Of a stretch of 64,000 nucleotides of DNA, positions 9,621-17,545 are shown piece after piece. This DNA is from Clostridia bacterium (GTDB lineage: Bacteria; Bacillota; Clostridia; Oscillospirales; Oscillospiraceae), in contig SAAS01000005.1 of assembly GCA_009929315.1 (NCBI GenBank), positions 62,001 through 126,000 on the forward strand, read 5' to 3'. A program made the position numbers and the translations under genes. How positions within the stretch are numbered: the first letter of the stretch is position 1; every line of letters begins with the position of its first letter. The notes under the pieces were generated by a model. The model made no database searches and had not been told where the DNA came from. It saw nothing but the letters and a program-made list of their open reading frames with translations.

Positions 9621-9645
9621 CAAAAAGAGTGGGAGAAACCCACTC
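9621..9645 (-). terminator. Attenuator terminator in the rimP leader
   Basis: On the minus strand a perfect 7-bp stem (9639-9645 with 9627-9633, loop TTTCT) is followed directly by five T at 9626-9622. It lies between the mapped promoter (-10 at 9676-9681) and rimP (start 9578). No minus-strand gene ends upstream, because coaX is divergent. It therefore acts in the leader as an attenuator that the rimP-nusA operon has to read through. Confidence 0.7.
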
Positions 9646-9675
9646 AGCACTTACATTTCCATCACTAACACCGAT

Positions 9676-9704
9676 ATATTAACATAATATATATACTTTT
9701 GCAA
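9676..9704 (-). promoter_or_regulatory. Promoter of the rimP-nusA-infB operon
   Basis: Minus-strand TTGCAA (9699-9704), a 17-base spacer, then TAATAT (9676-9681). Transcription would start near 9669, giving a leader of about 90 bases before rimP. Confidence 0.7.
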
Positions 9705-9761
9705 GCCTTTTTTTGATTCGGCTGCTTGTTTTTAACCCGATTATTCGAGCTTTTATGAAGT

Positions 9762-9790
9762 TTGACATTGAATGAATATTTTGATAAAGT
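9762..9790 (+). promoter_or_regulatory. Promoter of coaX
   Basis: A consensus TTGACA at 9762-9767, a 17-base spacer, then TAAAGT at 9785-9790. The start would be near 9797, about 35 bases before the coaX ATG. Confidence 0.7.
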
Positions 9791-9831
9791 AAATGGCAAT
9801 AAAGTAATCGGAACTATAAGTGAGGCAAGCT

Positions 9832-10605
9832 ATGATTCTTACAGTTGATATTAACAATACGAGTGTTGTTTTCGCCGTTATGGAAGAGACAAAAGCTCTG
9901 ATAATGACGCGCCTTTCTTCCGACAAATCCCGTACTGCCGACGAATACGCCGTTTTGCTTGAGTGGGCTTTTCGTCAGAGAGACTTTGACATCAAAAAAG
10001 TTGAGGGCGCGATTATCTCCTCTGTTGTCCCTCCTCTCACGGCGGCGATTAAAGATGCTGTTCTGCTTGTAACGGGATGCAGTCCCCTCATAGTCGGACC
10101 CGGGGTAAAAACAGGGCTTAACATAAGGCTTGACGACCCGACAGAGCTGGGCGGTGATTTTGTCGCTTCCGCTGTCGCGGCAATCGCGGAGTATCCCATG
10201 CCCTGTGTTATTGTTGTAATGGGCACAGCCATCGCGATGGGCATACTCGACAAGGCCGGCAACTATGTCGGCGGAATAATCAGCGCCGGTCCCATGGTCT
10301 CTCAGGAGGCTCTTGCACGCGGAGCGTCAATGCTTTCAAACGTAAGCGTCAGCCCCACGCCGCAGGTGATATGCAAAAGCACGAACACCTGTATGCAAAG
10401 CGGGCTTGTTCATGGCTCGGCTGCGCTGATAGACGGACTGCTGGAGAGAGTTGAAGCGGAGCTGGGCGAGCCTGTTTCGGTCATAGTGACAGGCGATTGG
10501 GCGGAAACAATTTCCCCTCATTGTAAAAGGCAGGGGCTTATTCACGACAAGGAAATTTTAATGCGCGGACTTGCGATGATTTACAAAAAGAACAAGCGTG
10601 TTTAG
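9832..10605 (+). CDS. coaX: Type III pantothenate kinase-like protein (divergent CoaX)
   Basis: CoaX phosphorylates pantothenate in the first step of coenzyme A synthesis. The 257-residue protein keeps the N-terminal phosphate motif (DINNT, D6-T10), the DPTELGGDF segment with the proposed catalytic D109, and the YVGGIISAGPMVS region. The second ASKHA phosphate motif, usually DxGTATT, reads VMGTAIA (129-135), so its Asp and both Thr after GTA are missing. It may be a diverged paralogue with altered activity. The ATG at 9832 has GAGG 6 bases upstream; a GTG at 9820 overlaps that site. Confidence 0.75.
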   Translation: MILTVDINNTSVVFAVMEETKALIMTRLSSDKSRTADEYAVLLEWAFRQRDFDIKKVEGAIISSVVPPLTAAIKDAVLLVTGCSPLIVGPGVKTGLNIRLDDPTELGGDFVASAVAAIAEYPMPCVIVVMGTAIAMGILDKAGNYVGGIISAGPMVSQEALARGASMLSNVSVSPTPQVICKSTNTCMQSGLVHGSAALIDGLLERVEAELGEPVSVIVTGDWAETISPHCKRQGLIHDKEILMRGLAMIYKKNKRV

Positions 10606-10614
10606 TTTTAATAA

Positions 10615-10649
10615 AACGAGCGGAATTGCGCAATACAATTCCGCTCGTT
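10615..10649. terminator. Bidirectional terminator between coaX and nfnB
   Basis: A 14-bp perfect stem (10615-10628 with 10636-10649) with a 7-base loop lies between the convergent coaX and nfnB. It is AT-rich on both sides, so it can stop transcription from either gene. Confidence 0.75.
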
Positions 10650-10652
10650 AAT

Positions 10653-12044
10653 TTATTTGTTTCTGATATACTCGTCAATGCTGGCCGCCGCTGTTTTTCC
10701 CGCGCCCATCGCAAGAATTACCGTTGCCGCGCCCGTAACGGCATCACCGCCGGCAAAAACACCCTTGCGGCTTGTCGCTCCGTTCTCATCGGCAATTATA
10801 CAGCCCTTACGGTTAGTTTCAAGTCCCTCCGTTGTGGACTTTATAAGCGGATTCGGACTTGTGCCGATTGAAATAATAACCGTGTCAAGCTCCAGCACGA
10901 AGTTCGAGCCCTTGACCTCTACGGGTCGGCGGCGTCCCGACTCGTCAGGCTCTCCTAGTTCCATCTTAACACACTCGATTCCCTTTACAGAGCCGTTTTC
11001 GTCGCCCAGTATAGCAACCGGATTATTGAGAAGCTTGAAGACAATTTCTTCCTCCTCGGCGTGGTGTACCTCCTCTTTTCTGGCGGGAAGCTCCTCCATG
11101 CTGCGACGGTATATTATGTAAACCGTTTCCGCGCCCATCCTTTTTGCGCAGCGCGCCGCGTCCATCGCGACATTTCCTCCTCCGACAACCGCAACTCGCT
11201 TTGAAGGCTTTATAGGCGTATCATATTCGGGCAGGTACGCCTTCATGAGGTTAATTCTGGTCAGATACTCATTAGCGGAATAAACGCCGAGCAGGTTCTC
11301 GCCGGGGATTCCCAAAAACTGCGGAAGTCCTGCGCCCGAGCCGATAAACACCGCCTCGAAATCCTCTTCAAAGAGTTCGTCAACACTCATTGCCCTGCCG
11401 ACTACCGCATTCATAACAAGTTTAACACCCAATTTACTCAAATTTTCGATTTCCGCGCTGACGACGGATTTCGGCAGACGGAACTCGGGGATACCGTAAA
11501 CAAGCACTCCTCCCGCCTTGTGGAAGGCCTCAAATATCGTGACCTCATAGCCGAGCCTCGCCAAATCTCCTGCACAGCTCAGTCCCGCGGGTCCGGAGCC
11601 GATAACCGCTACCCTGTGACCGTTTGATGTTGGAGTTTCAACTTTCTTGTCCTCGTCCGAATTTTCACGGCTGTAATCCGCAACAAAACGCTCCAGACGT
11701 CCGATAGCGACGCTCTCGCCCTTAATCCCCCGCACGCATTTCCCCTCGCACTGGTTTTCCTGCGGGCAAACCCTTCCGCAAACCGCGGGCAAAGAATTTG
11801 TGGATGTAATAATTTCGTAGGCCTCGTTAAATTTGCCCTCGGCGACCTTGGCGATGAACTCAGGTATCTGCACATTTACGGGGCAGCCGGAAACGCAGGG
11901 TCTGTTCTTGCACTTGAGGCAGCGCTCGGCCTCGCTAATCGCCATTTCGGCTGTGTAACCCTTCGACACCTCAAAGAAATTCTTGTTGCGGATAAGCGGC
12001 TCCTGCTCGGGCATGGGGTTTTTCTTAAGCGACATATTAGGCAT
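10653..12044 (-). CDS. nfnB: NADH-dependent ferredoxin:NADP+ oxidoreductase, large subunit
   Basis: NfnB carries the bifurcating FAD and [4Fe-4S] clusters of the NfnAB transhydrogenase, which couples NADPH, NADH and ferredoxin. The 463-residue protein begins with a cysteine-rich cluster domain (CLKCKNRPCVSGCP, then CGRVCPQENQCEGKC). Two dinucleotide folds follow (VIGSGPAGLSCAG and VVGGGNVAMDAAR) and a final GDAVTGAATVI motif. The fold is shared with the glutamate synthase small subunit, but the adjacent nfnA fixes the assignment. It overlaps nfnA by 8 bases. Confidence 0.9.
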   Translation of the reverse strand: MPNMSLKKNPMPEQEPLIRNKNFFEVSKGYTAEMAISEAERCLKCKNRPCVSGCPVNVQIPEFIAKVAEGKFNEAYEIITSTNSLPAVCGRVCPQENQCEGKCVRGIKGESVAIGRLERFVADYSRENSDEDKKVETPTSNGHRVAVIGSGPAGLSCAGDLARLGYEVTIFEAFHKAGGVLVYGIPEFRLPKSVVSAEIENLSKLGVKLVMNAVVGRAMSVDELFEEDFEAVFIGSGAGLPQFLGIPGENLLGVYSANEYLTRINLMKAYLPEYDTPIKPSKRVAVVGGGNVAMDAARCAKRMGAETVYIIYRRSMEELPARKEEVHHAEEEEIVFKLLNNPVAILGDENGSVKGIECVKMELGEPDESGRRRPVEVKGSNFVLELDTVIISIGTSPNPLIKSTTEGLETNRKGCIIADENGATSRKGVFAGGDAVTGAATVILAMGAGKTAAASIDEYIRNK

Positions 12045-12888
12045 TGCGTAAACCTCCCGTCAGACGGCAAACGTGTTCCCTTTGCTCCGCTTCCTCATCC
12101 TTATAGAATGCGCCTCGGCGCAGGAGCTCGTCCCAATCCACCTGATGTCCGTCAAACTCGGGCCCGTCGACGCAGGCGAACTTCGTTTCCCCGCCGACGG
12201 ATACGCGGCAGCCGCCGCACATGCCCGTGCCGTCTATCATGATGGGGTTGAGCGATACCACGGTTTTAATCCCGTAAGGTTTTGTTGCCAGGCTCACGAA
12301 TTTCATCATAACACCCGGGCCGATTGCCACAACTTCGTCGTAATTTCTTCCCGATTCGATGAGCATCTTCAGCTTATCTGTCACAAATCCCTTTTCGCCG
12401 TAGCTTCCGTCATCGGTGGTTATATATAAATTTGTCGAATTTGCTCTCATTTCGTCCTCGAGCATAACTATATCACGGCTCCTGAAGCCCGCTATCATAT
12501 CGACCTCAATGCCCTTTTCATGCATTGCTTTTGCGACGGGATAGGCTATCGCGCAGCCGACGCCGCCGCCGACAACCGCGACACACTTTAGCCCCTCCGT
12601 ATGTGTCGGCTTTCCGAGAGGACCGACAAAATCCAAAATGCTGTCGCCCTCGTTCAGCTCCGCGAGCATCATTGTTGATTTTCCGACAGGCTGGAACATT
12701 ATTGTTACTGTTCCTTTTTCGCGGTCATAGTCCGCGATTGTAAGCGGTACGCGTTCACCGTATTCGTCAAGTCGGAAAATAATAAATTGCCCCGCCAGAC
12801 ATTTTTTTGCCACCATCGGCGCTTCCACAACCATCTCCAGTGTTGTTCCTGCAGTGTTGAGGACTCTCTTTTTTATAATTTTGTGCAT
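12037..12888 (-). CDS. nfnA: NADH-dependent ferredoxin:NADP+ oxidoreductase, small subunit
   Basis: NfnA is the NADH-binding, FAD- and [2Fe-2S]-containing subunit partnered with NfnB. The 283-residue protein has a ferredoxin-reductase FAD barrel (GERVPLTIADYD), an NAD fold (VVGGGVGCAIAYPVAKA) and a C-terminal cysteine set (GMCGGCRVSVGG, then FACVDGPEFDGH) like PyrK and SudB. The ATG at 12888 follows GGAGG. The pair lets an anaerobe make NADPH from NADH and reduced ferredoxin. Confidence 0.9.
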   Translation of the reverse strand: MHKIIKKRVLNTAGTTLEMVVEAPMVAKKCLAGQFIIFRLDEYGERVPLTIADYDREKGTVTIMFQPVGKSTMMLAELNEGDSILDFVGPLGKPTHTEGLKCVAVVGGGVGCAIAYPVAKAMHEKGIEVDMIAGFRSRDIVMLEDEMRANSTNLYITTDDGSYGEKGFVTDKLKMLIESGRNYDEVVAIGPGVMMKFVSLATKPYGIKTVVSLNPIMIDGTGMCGGCRVSVGGETKFACVDGPEFDGHQVDWDELLRRGAFYKDEEAEQREHVCRLTGGLRNA

Positions 12889-13023
12889 AGGAGCCTCCTA
12901 ATCGCGTAAGTACTGCCTTTTATTATATCAAAGCCGCATTTTGTTTAAAAGAAGTTTTTTATTTGTTACAAATACTTCCTTTGCGTAACTTGACGAATTT
13001 AATTATTTTACGGAACATAAACA

Positions 13024-13051
13024 CGGCGCCTTCGTCCAAGCGAAAGCGCCG
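13024..13051 (-). terminator. Terminator after the DUF436 gene
   Basis: A GC-rich hairpin (13024-13029 with 13046-13051, plus an inner TTCG/CGAA stem) lies 12 bases past the stop codon. The T-tract is short (GTGTTTATG on the minus strand). Confidence 0.5.
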
Positions 13052-13063
13052 CTTATATGAAGT

Positions 13064-13603
13064 CTATTCGTATTGGGCTCTTTCCCCGCCTATATATTTC
13101 GGGCGAGTTCTCGCCGCTGTTACCAAAGCCTCGCCGATTTTCTTCGTGCCCAGCCGCAGCGGAACAGCTACGTCGCGCAGGTGCATTCCGATTAAAGTAC
13201 AGCCGATGTCAAGACCTGCCGCCGCCTTGACGTGTTCAACGAGCACGGGGTCTCGAAATGCGGCAAAAGCCGCCGTCGCGAAAGAGCCGCCAGCTTTCGG
13301 TTTCGGAACCGCCGCGACTATTTCAAGCCCGAATTTTTCCGCCGCCTCGCGCTCAAGCACCAGCGCACGGTTAAGGTGTTCGCAGCACTGCGCGGCAAGG
13401 AACAGTCCCTGTTCGGTGATTGCGGGCAAAATTCCGTCCAACACCGCATTCGCCGCCTCGGGAGTTGAGCCTTTGCCGATATTTTCGCCTATTATTTCGC
13501 TTGACGAACAGCCGACAACAACTATCTGCCCTGCCGCACATTTGGCCTGCGAAAGAAGCTCTGTAATTGCGTTTTGCGCCGCGTTTTTTATTTCTTCGTA
13601 CAT
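13064..13603 (-). CDS. DUF436 / YwlG-family protein (UPF0340)
   Basis: A 179-residue protein of the TIGR01440/UPF0340 family (B. subtilis YwlG), whose function is unknown. Family motifs visible are VVGCSSSEIIGENIGKGS, the cysteine pair in AAQCCEHLNRALVLE and DIGCTLIGMHLRDVAVPLR. The ATG at 13603 has AAGGAAG 7 bases upstream; an earlier in-frame start at 13657 adds 18 residues that do not look like the family. It appears monocistronic. In B. subtilis the family gene lies near glyA and upp, which is not the context here. Confidence 0.85.
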   Translation of the reverse strand: MYEEIKNAAQNAITELLSQAKCAAGQIVVVGCSSSEIIGENIGKGSTPEAANAVLDGILPAITEQGLFLAAQCCEHLNRALVLEREAAEKFGLEIVAAVPKPKAGGSFATAAFAAFRDPVLVEHVKAAAGLDIGCTLIGMHLRDVAVPLRLGTKKIGEALVTAARTRPKYIGGERAQYE

Positions 13604-13669
13604 AAAGTTACTTCCTTGCAAATGTTGTGTTTTTATGCTGTGAGTATATTTTACCACCCGTCATCAGGT

Positions 13670-13698
13670 TTGACAACAGGATAAAATGAGAGTATCAT
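13670..13698 (+). promoter_or_regulatory. Promoter of the DUF3048 lipoprotein gene
   Basis: TTGACA (13670-13675), a 17-base spacer, then TATCAT (13693-13698). The transcript would start near 13705, with a leader of about 90 bases. Confidence 0.7.
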
Positions 13699-13797
13699 AC
13701 TGCTTGAAGTTTAGACCGAAACGACAGATTTCGACTGTCTGCTTTATAAATAGACATGTCTAATGCAATTTTGCGCTTAGGCGCACAGGAGGTCTCT

Positions 13798-14865
13798 ATG
13801 AAAAAATTATTCCCTGTAATTCTTGCCCTACTCATGTTCCTTACTGCCTGCGGAAAGAGCTCCACGGACACGGGAGTTTCGCCCGAACCGCCCTCGGTTC
13901 AAGTACCCGACGCAAGCTCGGAGCCGACTTCGGAGGCGCCTCAAACCATTACAAATCCGCTGACAGGCGAAACTGTTGAAAGCGACATCAGCGCAAATCG
14001 CCCTTACGCGGTTATGCTCAACAATATCAAGGTAGCGCTTCCCCAGTGCGGTATTTCAAAGGCGGATATTCTTTACGAGATTCTCGCGGAGGGCAACATC
14101 ACCCGCTTTGAAGCGATTTTCTCCGACCTCAACGGAGTCGGCGCGATCGGAAGCATGCGTTCCTCCCGTCCCTATTACATAGAAGTTGCTCTCAGCTATG
14201 ACGCGATATATGTTCACGCAGGCGGCAGCGACCAAGCCTATTCCGATATATCCTCCAAGGGCGTGGACAACATCGACGGCGTTCGCGGCGCATACAGCAG
14301 CGAGGTGTTCTACCGCGACCCCAACCGCATGAAATACGGCACCGAACACAGCCTATTCACGACTTCGGACAAAGTTGTCGAGTACACGAGCAAGCTTGGC
14401 TATGATAGCCAGCATGACGGCAGTTTTGATTATGGTCTTTCCTTCACCGAAACGCCCGAGCTTGGCTCCTCGGCTGCTGCTGCGGCGAGTGTTAATGTGA
14501 GTTTTGAAGGCATTAAGGACACGACATTCACCTATCACTCAGACACCGGTTTTTACACAGGATATCAGTACGGCACCGACCTAATCGACGGAACAACGGG
14601 CGAAGCGGTTCAGTTTAAAAACCTGCTCGTGCTTTATGCCGATTCTAAAATACTAGACGATTACGGACGCAGAGCTTTTGACCTTGAGGGCTCAGGCACA
14701 GGTCACTTCATAGTAAACGGCAAAACCATTGCAATCAAGTGGAGCCATTCGGGAACCGGCAGCTGCTTTAAATACACGCTCGAGGACGGCACGCCGCTTT
14801 TTCTCGGTATCGGCAAAACATATATTGGGATAGTACCGACAGGCAGCACCATCACAATGCAGTAG
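13798..14865 (+). CDS. DUF3048 (YerB-like) lipoprotein
   Basis: A 355-residue secreted lipoprotein. A signal peptide ends in the lipobox LTAC with C18 as the lipidated residue, followed by a Ser/Pro/Thr-rich linker. The YerB_N domain (NRPYAVMLNNIKVALPQCG onward, near residue 65) and a C-terminal YerB_C domain follow. The function of the family is unknown; the B. subtilis gene yerB is a member. The ATG at 13798 is preceded by AGGAGG at about 13787; an upstream in-frame ATG at 13756 would bury the signal peptide. Confidence 0.88.
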   Translation: MKKLFPVILALLMFLTACGKSSTDTGVSPEPPSVQVPDASSEPTSEAPQTITNPLTGETVESDISANRPYAVMLNNIKVALPQCGISKADILYEILAEGNITRFEAIFSDLNGVGAIGSMRSSRPYYIEVALSYDAIYVHAGGSDQAYSDISSKGVDNIDGVRGAYSSEVFYRDPNRMKYGTEHSLFTTSDKVVEYTSKLGYDSQHDGSFDYGLSFTETPELGSSAAAAASVNVSFEGIKDTTFTYHSDTGFYTGYQYGTDLIDGTTGEAVQFKNLLVLYADSKILDDYGRRAFDLEGSGTGHFIVNGKTIAIKWSHSGTGSCFKYTLEDGTPLFLGIGKTYIGIVPTGSTITMQ

Positions 14866-14870
14866 ACTTA

Positions 14871-14910
14871 AAAAAGAAACACAGAGCGTTTTGCTCTGTG
14901 TTTCTTTTTT
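14871..14910. terminator. Bidirectional terminator
   Basis: A 17-bp stem (14871-14887 with 14893-14909) around the loop GTTTT, with A-tracts and T-tracts on both sides. It lies between the convergent DUF3048 and DUF4364 genes and is a strong intrinsic terminator for both. Confidence 0.9.
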
Positions 14911-14932
14911 ATATGTCTGTTCAAAACAAAAT

Positions 14933-15460
14933 TTATTTTTCCTTTTCCGTGAGGAGCTTTACAATTTTGTGGTAAACGCTTTCGGCGTTGGAGCGGAAGT
15001 TTTTTTCGATAGTTTTCGCCTGTTCCTCGGAGGAAACAAGAAGCGTCATCGAAAGAATGCTTCCCAATCCGTCCGAAAGAGAAAGTTTAACCTTCGGCAG
15101 TCCGTTTGTTTGGATTTCGTGAGAAGCGGCAATCTGATTATCGCGCTTCATTTTTGTAATTATCGGCTCAGCCCTGCGCTCCGCTTTTGACCTAACGGAA
15201 TAAGGTATGCTGCTTTCGACGATTTCTTCGTTATCCGCGCCGATTTTTGTAATTTTGTAGCGATTGTCGTCCTGCTCGACCTGACCGGTCTCAACAAGCT
15301 CGGCAAGGCACTGCGAATATTCAAAATAGTCGAAGCCCTCGTCAACCATGACGAGGTCAGAAAGAACTTCGAAGCTTACGGGGCTCGGAAGCCGTCTGAG
15401 TATAAACAGAATAAGCAACTTTATGTCCAACTTTTCATGTATAAAACCGAACCTGTCCAT
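14933..15460 (-). CDS. DUF4364 winged-helix protein
   Basis: A 175-residue protein matching DUF4364, a Clostridia family of unknown role. The opening MDRFGFIHEKLDIKLLILFI and LPSPVSFEVLSDL segments are typical. The N-terminal half looks like a winged helix (a recognition-type stretch near 40-65), so it may regulate transcription, but no target is visible. It has its own strong promoter and is followed by a shared terminator. Confidence 0.8.
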   Translation of the reverse strand: MDRFGFIHEKLDIKLLILFILRRLPSPVSFEVLSDLVMVDEGFDYFEYSQCLAELVETGQVEQDDNRYKITKIGADNEEIVESSIPYSVRSKAERRAEPIITKMKRDNQIAASHEIQTNGLPKVKLSLSDGLGSILSMTLLVSSEEQAKTIEKNFRSNAESVYHKIVKLLTEKEK

Positions 15461-15511
15461 ACGACAACCTCCAAACCTTAGAATTTCGTAATTCGCATAA
15501 GTTTATGCTTA

Positions 15512-15540
15512 ATTATAATTCTTTTTCCGAAATACGTCAA
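15512..15540 (-). promoter_or_regulatory. Promoter of the DUF4364 gene
   Basis: Minus-strand TTGACG (15535-15540), a 17-base spacer, then a perfect TATAAT (15512-15517). Transcription would begin near 15505, about 45 bases before the ATG. Confidence 0.75.
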
Positions 15541-15622
15541 ACAATTGTTATCACAACCTATTTTCTTTTGCATAGACTGTAACGAGAAACAGCAAATAAA
15601 TCTATCGGCAGGAGGAATAGTA

Positions 15623-16417
15623 ATGGCTGAAAGAGCAGCAAACGTGACGAATCCGGCACCTTGCCGTGAGTCGGTTTGTATACACACAAGAAAAATTTTT
15701 GATTCCTGTAAGGATAAGGACTGCATCGAGGACCTTCGGGTTTACCCCACCTGCGGTTCTCAATCGGTTATAGATTCCGCTTTCAGCATCAGACCCAGCA
15801 CGGCAAAACTCCTTTTTGCGAACGTACGCGTCGAGGAACTGAATTTCAACCGCGGATGCTATACAGTTGACGTCACATATTTCTACAAGGTGACGGGCAG
15901 AGCCTTCCCCGGTGACCGCACGGTAACCGGCCTTGCGGTTTTTGACAAAAGAGTAATACTATACGGCAGCGAGGGAAGCTCGAAAGTGTTCACCTCAAGC
16001 GGCGGTCTGTGTGATAACATCTACAACCCGCTACCCATCGCGGTTGTGGAGGCGGTTGACCCGCTTGCGCTTTCAATGAGAATAGTAGACGCGGCAAACA
16101 TCGACTTACGCGACGGGGATACACGCGACATTCCGCGAGAGATTACAAAGAGCTTTGACGATGAAATTATCACGACGCTCACCTGCAAGCAGCTCTTCGT
16201 AACATTGGGACAATTTTCGATAATAAGACTGGAAAGGGACACTCAGCTTCTTATGCCTGTGTATGACTACTGCATACCGGATAAGGAATGTGCCGCGGGC
16301 GGAGATGAAGATCCCTGCACGCTGTTCAGTAACATACCGTTCCCGGTCGACGACTTTTTCCCTCCTCCCGGCAATCCCAACAAATGCAATACGCCGCGCT
16401 GTGCGACGGAAAGCTAG
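15623..16417 (+). CDS. Cys-rich conserved Clostridia protein, unknown function
   Basis: A 264-residue protein with no signal peptide or membrane segment and about 13 cysteines. They cluster at the N-terminus (CRESVCIHTRKIFDSCKDKDC) and C-terminus (CIPDKECAAGGDEDPC, then CNTPRC). The centre is beta-rich (VDVTYFYKVTG). From memory this pattern occurs widely in sporulating Clostridia without an assigned function; a spore-coat role is a guess from cysteine content only. The ATG at 15623 follows GGAGGA at 15611. A CATAGACT element at 15571-15578 could be a sporulation sigma -10 box. Confidence 0.7.
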   Translation: MAERAANVTNPAPCRESVCIHTRKIFDSCKDKDCIEDLRVYPTCGSQSVIDSAFSIRPSTAKLLFANVRVEELNFNRGCYTVDVTYFYKVTGRAFPGDRTVTGLAVFDKRVILYGSEGSSKVFTSSGGLCDNIYNPLPIAVVEAVDPLALSMRIVDAANIDLRDGDTRDIPREITKSFDDEIITTLTCKQLFVTLGQFSIIRLERDTQLLMPVYDYCIPDKECAAGGDEDPCTLFSNIPFPVDDFFPPPGNPNKCNTPRCATES

Positions 16418-16449
16418 ACCGAAAACGTCTTTTCCAAGAATCAGAAAGG

Positions 16450-16482
16450 TTCAAGCCGCAGTTTATTATACTGCGGCTTGAA
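16450..16482 (+). terminator. Terminator-like hairpin after the Cys-rich protein gene
   Basis: A perfect 12-bp stem (16450-16461 with 16471-16482) with a 9-base AT loop, 32 bases past the stop. The downstream tract is only moderately T-rich (TGATTTGGTTCTATTTT). Confidence 0.6.
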
Positions 16483-16588
16483 TGATTTGGTTCTATTTTC
16501 GTAATTTGGGAATAAAAACTTGAGGCTCTGTGCAAAATAATGCCAAAGCGTTTTAGTAACGCCATATTTTGCTTGGAGGTATCCATAA

Positions 16589-17497
16589 ATGAAAAAAATT
16601 AGTAATATAGTTGTTCTCACCTTAATGCTCGCTCTAACCCTGTCAATAATGAATTTCGCGGCTTTGGGAGCAGGCACAGCTCCGATTGCGGAAAACCTCG
16701 AGATATCCACCTATCGCAATGTCGCGGTCGGCGGACAGCTCAAGGCCACAGACCCCGACGGCGACATCATTAAATTTGAAATTACAACGGCGCCCTCAAA
16801 GGGTGAAATAAAGCTAATGGACGACGGGCTGTTTGTCTATTCTCCGAAGTCGGGGAAAAAAGGCAGGGATTACTTCGGTTTCAAAGCCTTTGACGAGGAG
16901 GGCAATATGTCCGCCGAGGCGACTGTCATAATTAAGCTTGAAAAGCAGAAAACGAAGATAACTTATTCGGATATGGAGGGTGATGGTGCTTACTGTGCCG
17001 CAGTTGCCCTTGCCGAAAGCGGAGTCTTTGTCGGCGAATGTGTCGGCGGTCAATATGTCTTTAATGCCGACGCTCCCGTTTCGAGGGCGCAGTTTCTTAC
17101 CATGTGCCTTAAGCTAACGGACAGCGACATTCTCTCGGGTGTAATTACGACGGGCTTTGCAGATGACAGCGAAATACCCTCCTATATGAAACCTTACGTT
17201 TCAACGGCACTTCTGACAGGCGTAATCAGCGGTTACAGCAACGGGGTTAATTCTGCTGTCTTTAACGGCGATAACTCTATAAGCTATCCCGAGGCCGCCG
17301 TCATGCTTAACAAGGCGCTTAAGCTCACAGACGTTTCTGCGGAAAGCTATGGCGAGGCGGCTCCCGTTTGGGCGGCTCAGGCCTGCGCAAACTTGAGCGC
17401 GTGCAGAATTTCGGATTACACCGAATCGCCTCAGCTCACAAGAGCCGACTGTGCGGAGCTTCTTTATAATGCGATGAATCTCCTAGAGGACAGATAG
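16589..17497 (+). CDS. Secreted S-layer-homology protein with a cadherin-like domain
   Basis: A 302-residue exported protein. A signal peptide covers about 1-28. A single Ig/cadherin-like tandem-repeat domain follows (about 33-116; ATDPDGDIIKFEITTAPSKG and YSPKSGKKGRDYFGF are typical). Three SLH-type segments then run from about 125 to 300 (for example AVALAESGVFVGE, VSTALLTGVISGY and AAQACANLSACRI). SLH domains normally bind secondary wall polymers, so it probably sits at the cell surface. GGAGG lies upstream of the ATG. Confidence 0.8.
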   Translation: MKKISNIVVLTLMLALTLSIMNFAALGAGTAPIAENLEISTYRNVAVGGQLKATDPDGDIIKFEITTAPSKGEIKLMDDGLFVYSPKSGKKGRDYFGFKAFDEEGNMSAEATVIIKLEKQKTKITYSDMEGDGAYCAAVALAESGVFVGECVGGQYVFNADAPVSRAQFLTMCLKLTDSDILSGVITTGFADDSEIPSYMKPYVSTALLTGVISGYSNGVNSAVFNGDNSISYPEAAVMLNKALKLTDVSAESYGEAAPVWAAQACANLSACRISDYTESPQLTRADCAELLYNAMNLLEDR

Positions 17498-17507
17498 ACC
17501 GAAGATT

Positions 17508-17539
17508 AAAAGCTCCCTCACTAAGTGAGGGAGCTTTTT
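17508..17539. terminator. Bidirectional terminator between the SLH gene and rqcH
   Basis: A 14-bp stem (17508-17521 with 17525-17538), loop TAA, followed by T-tracts on both strands. It separates the convergent SLH gene and rqcH. Confidence 0.85.
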
Positions 17540-17545
17540 GTCATT

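Noticed and set aside
10653..12044. Glutamate synthase small subunit (gltD)
   Set aside because: The fold is shared, but no large gltB subunit is present and the overlapping partner is a typical NfnA.
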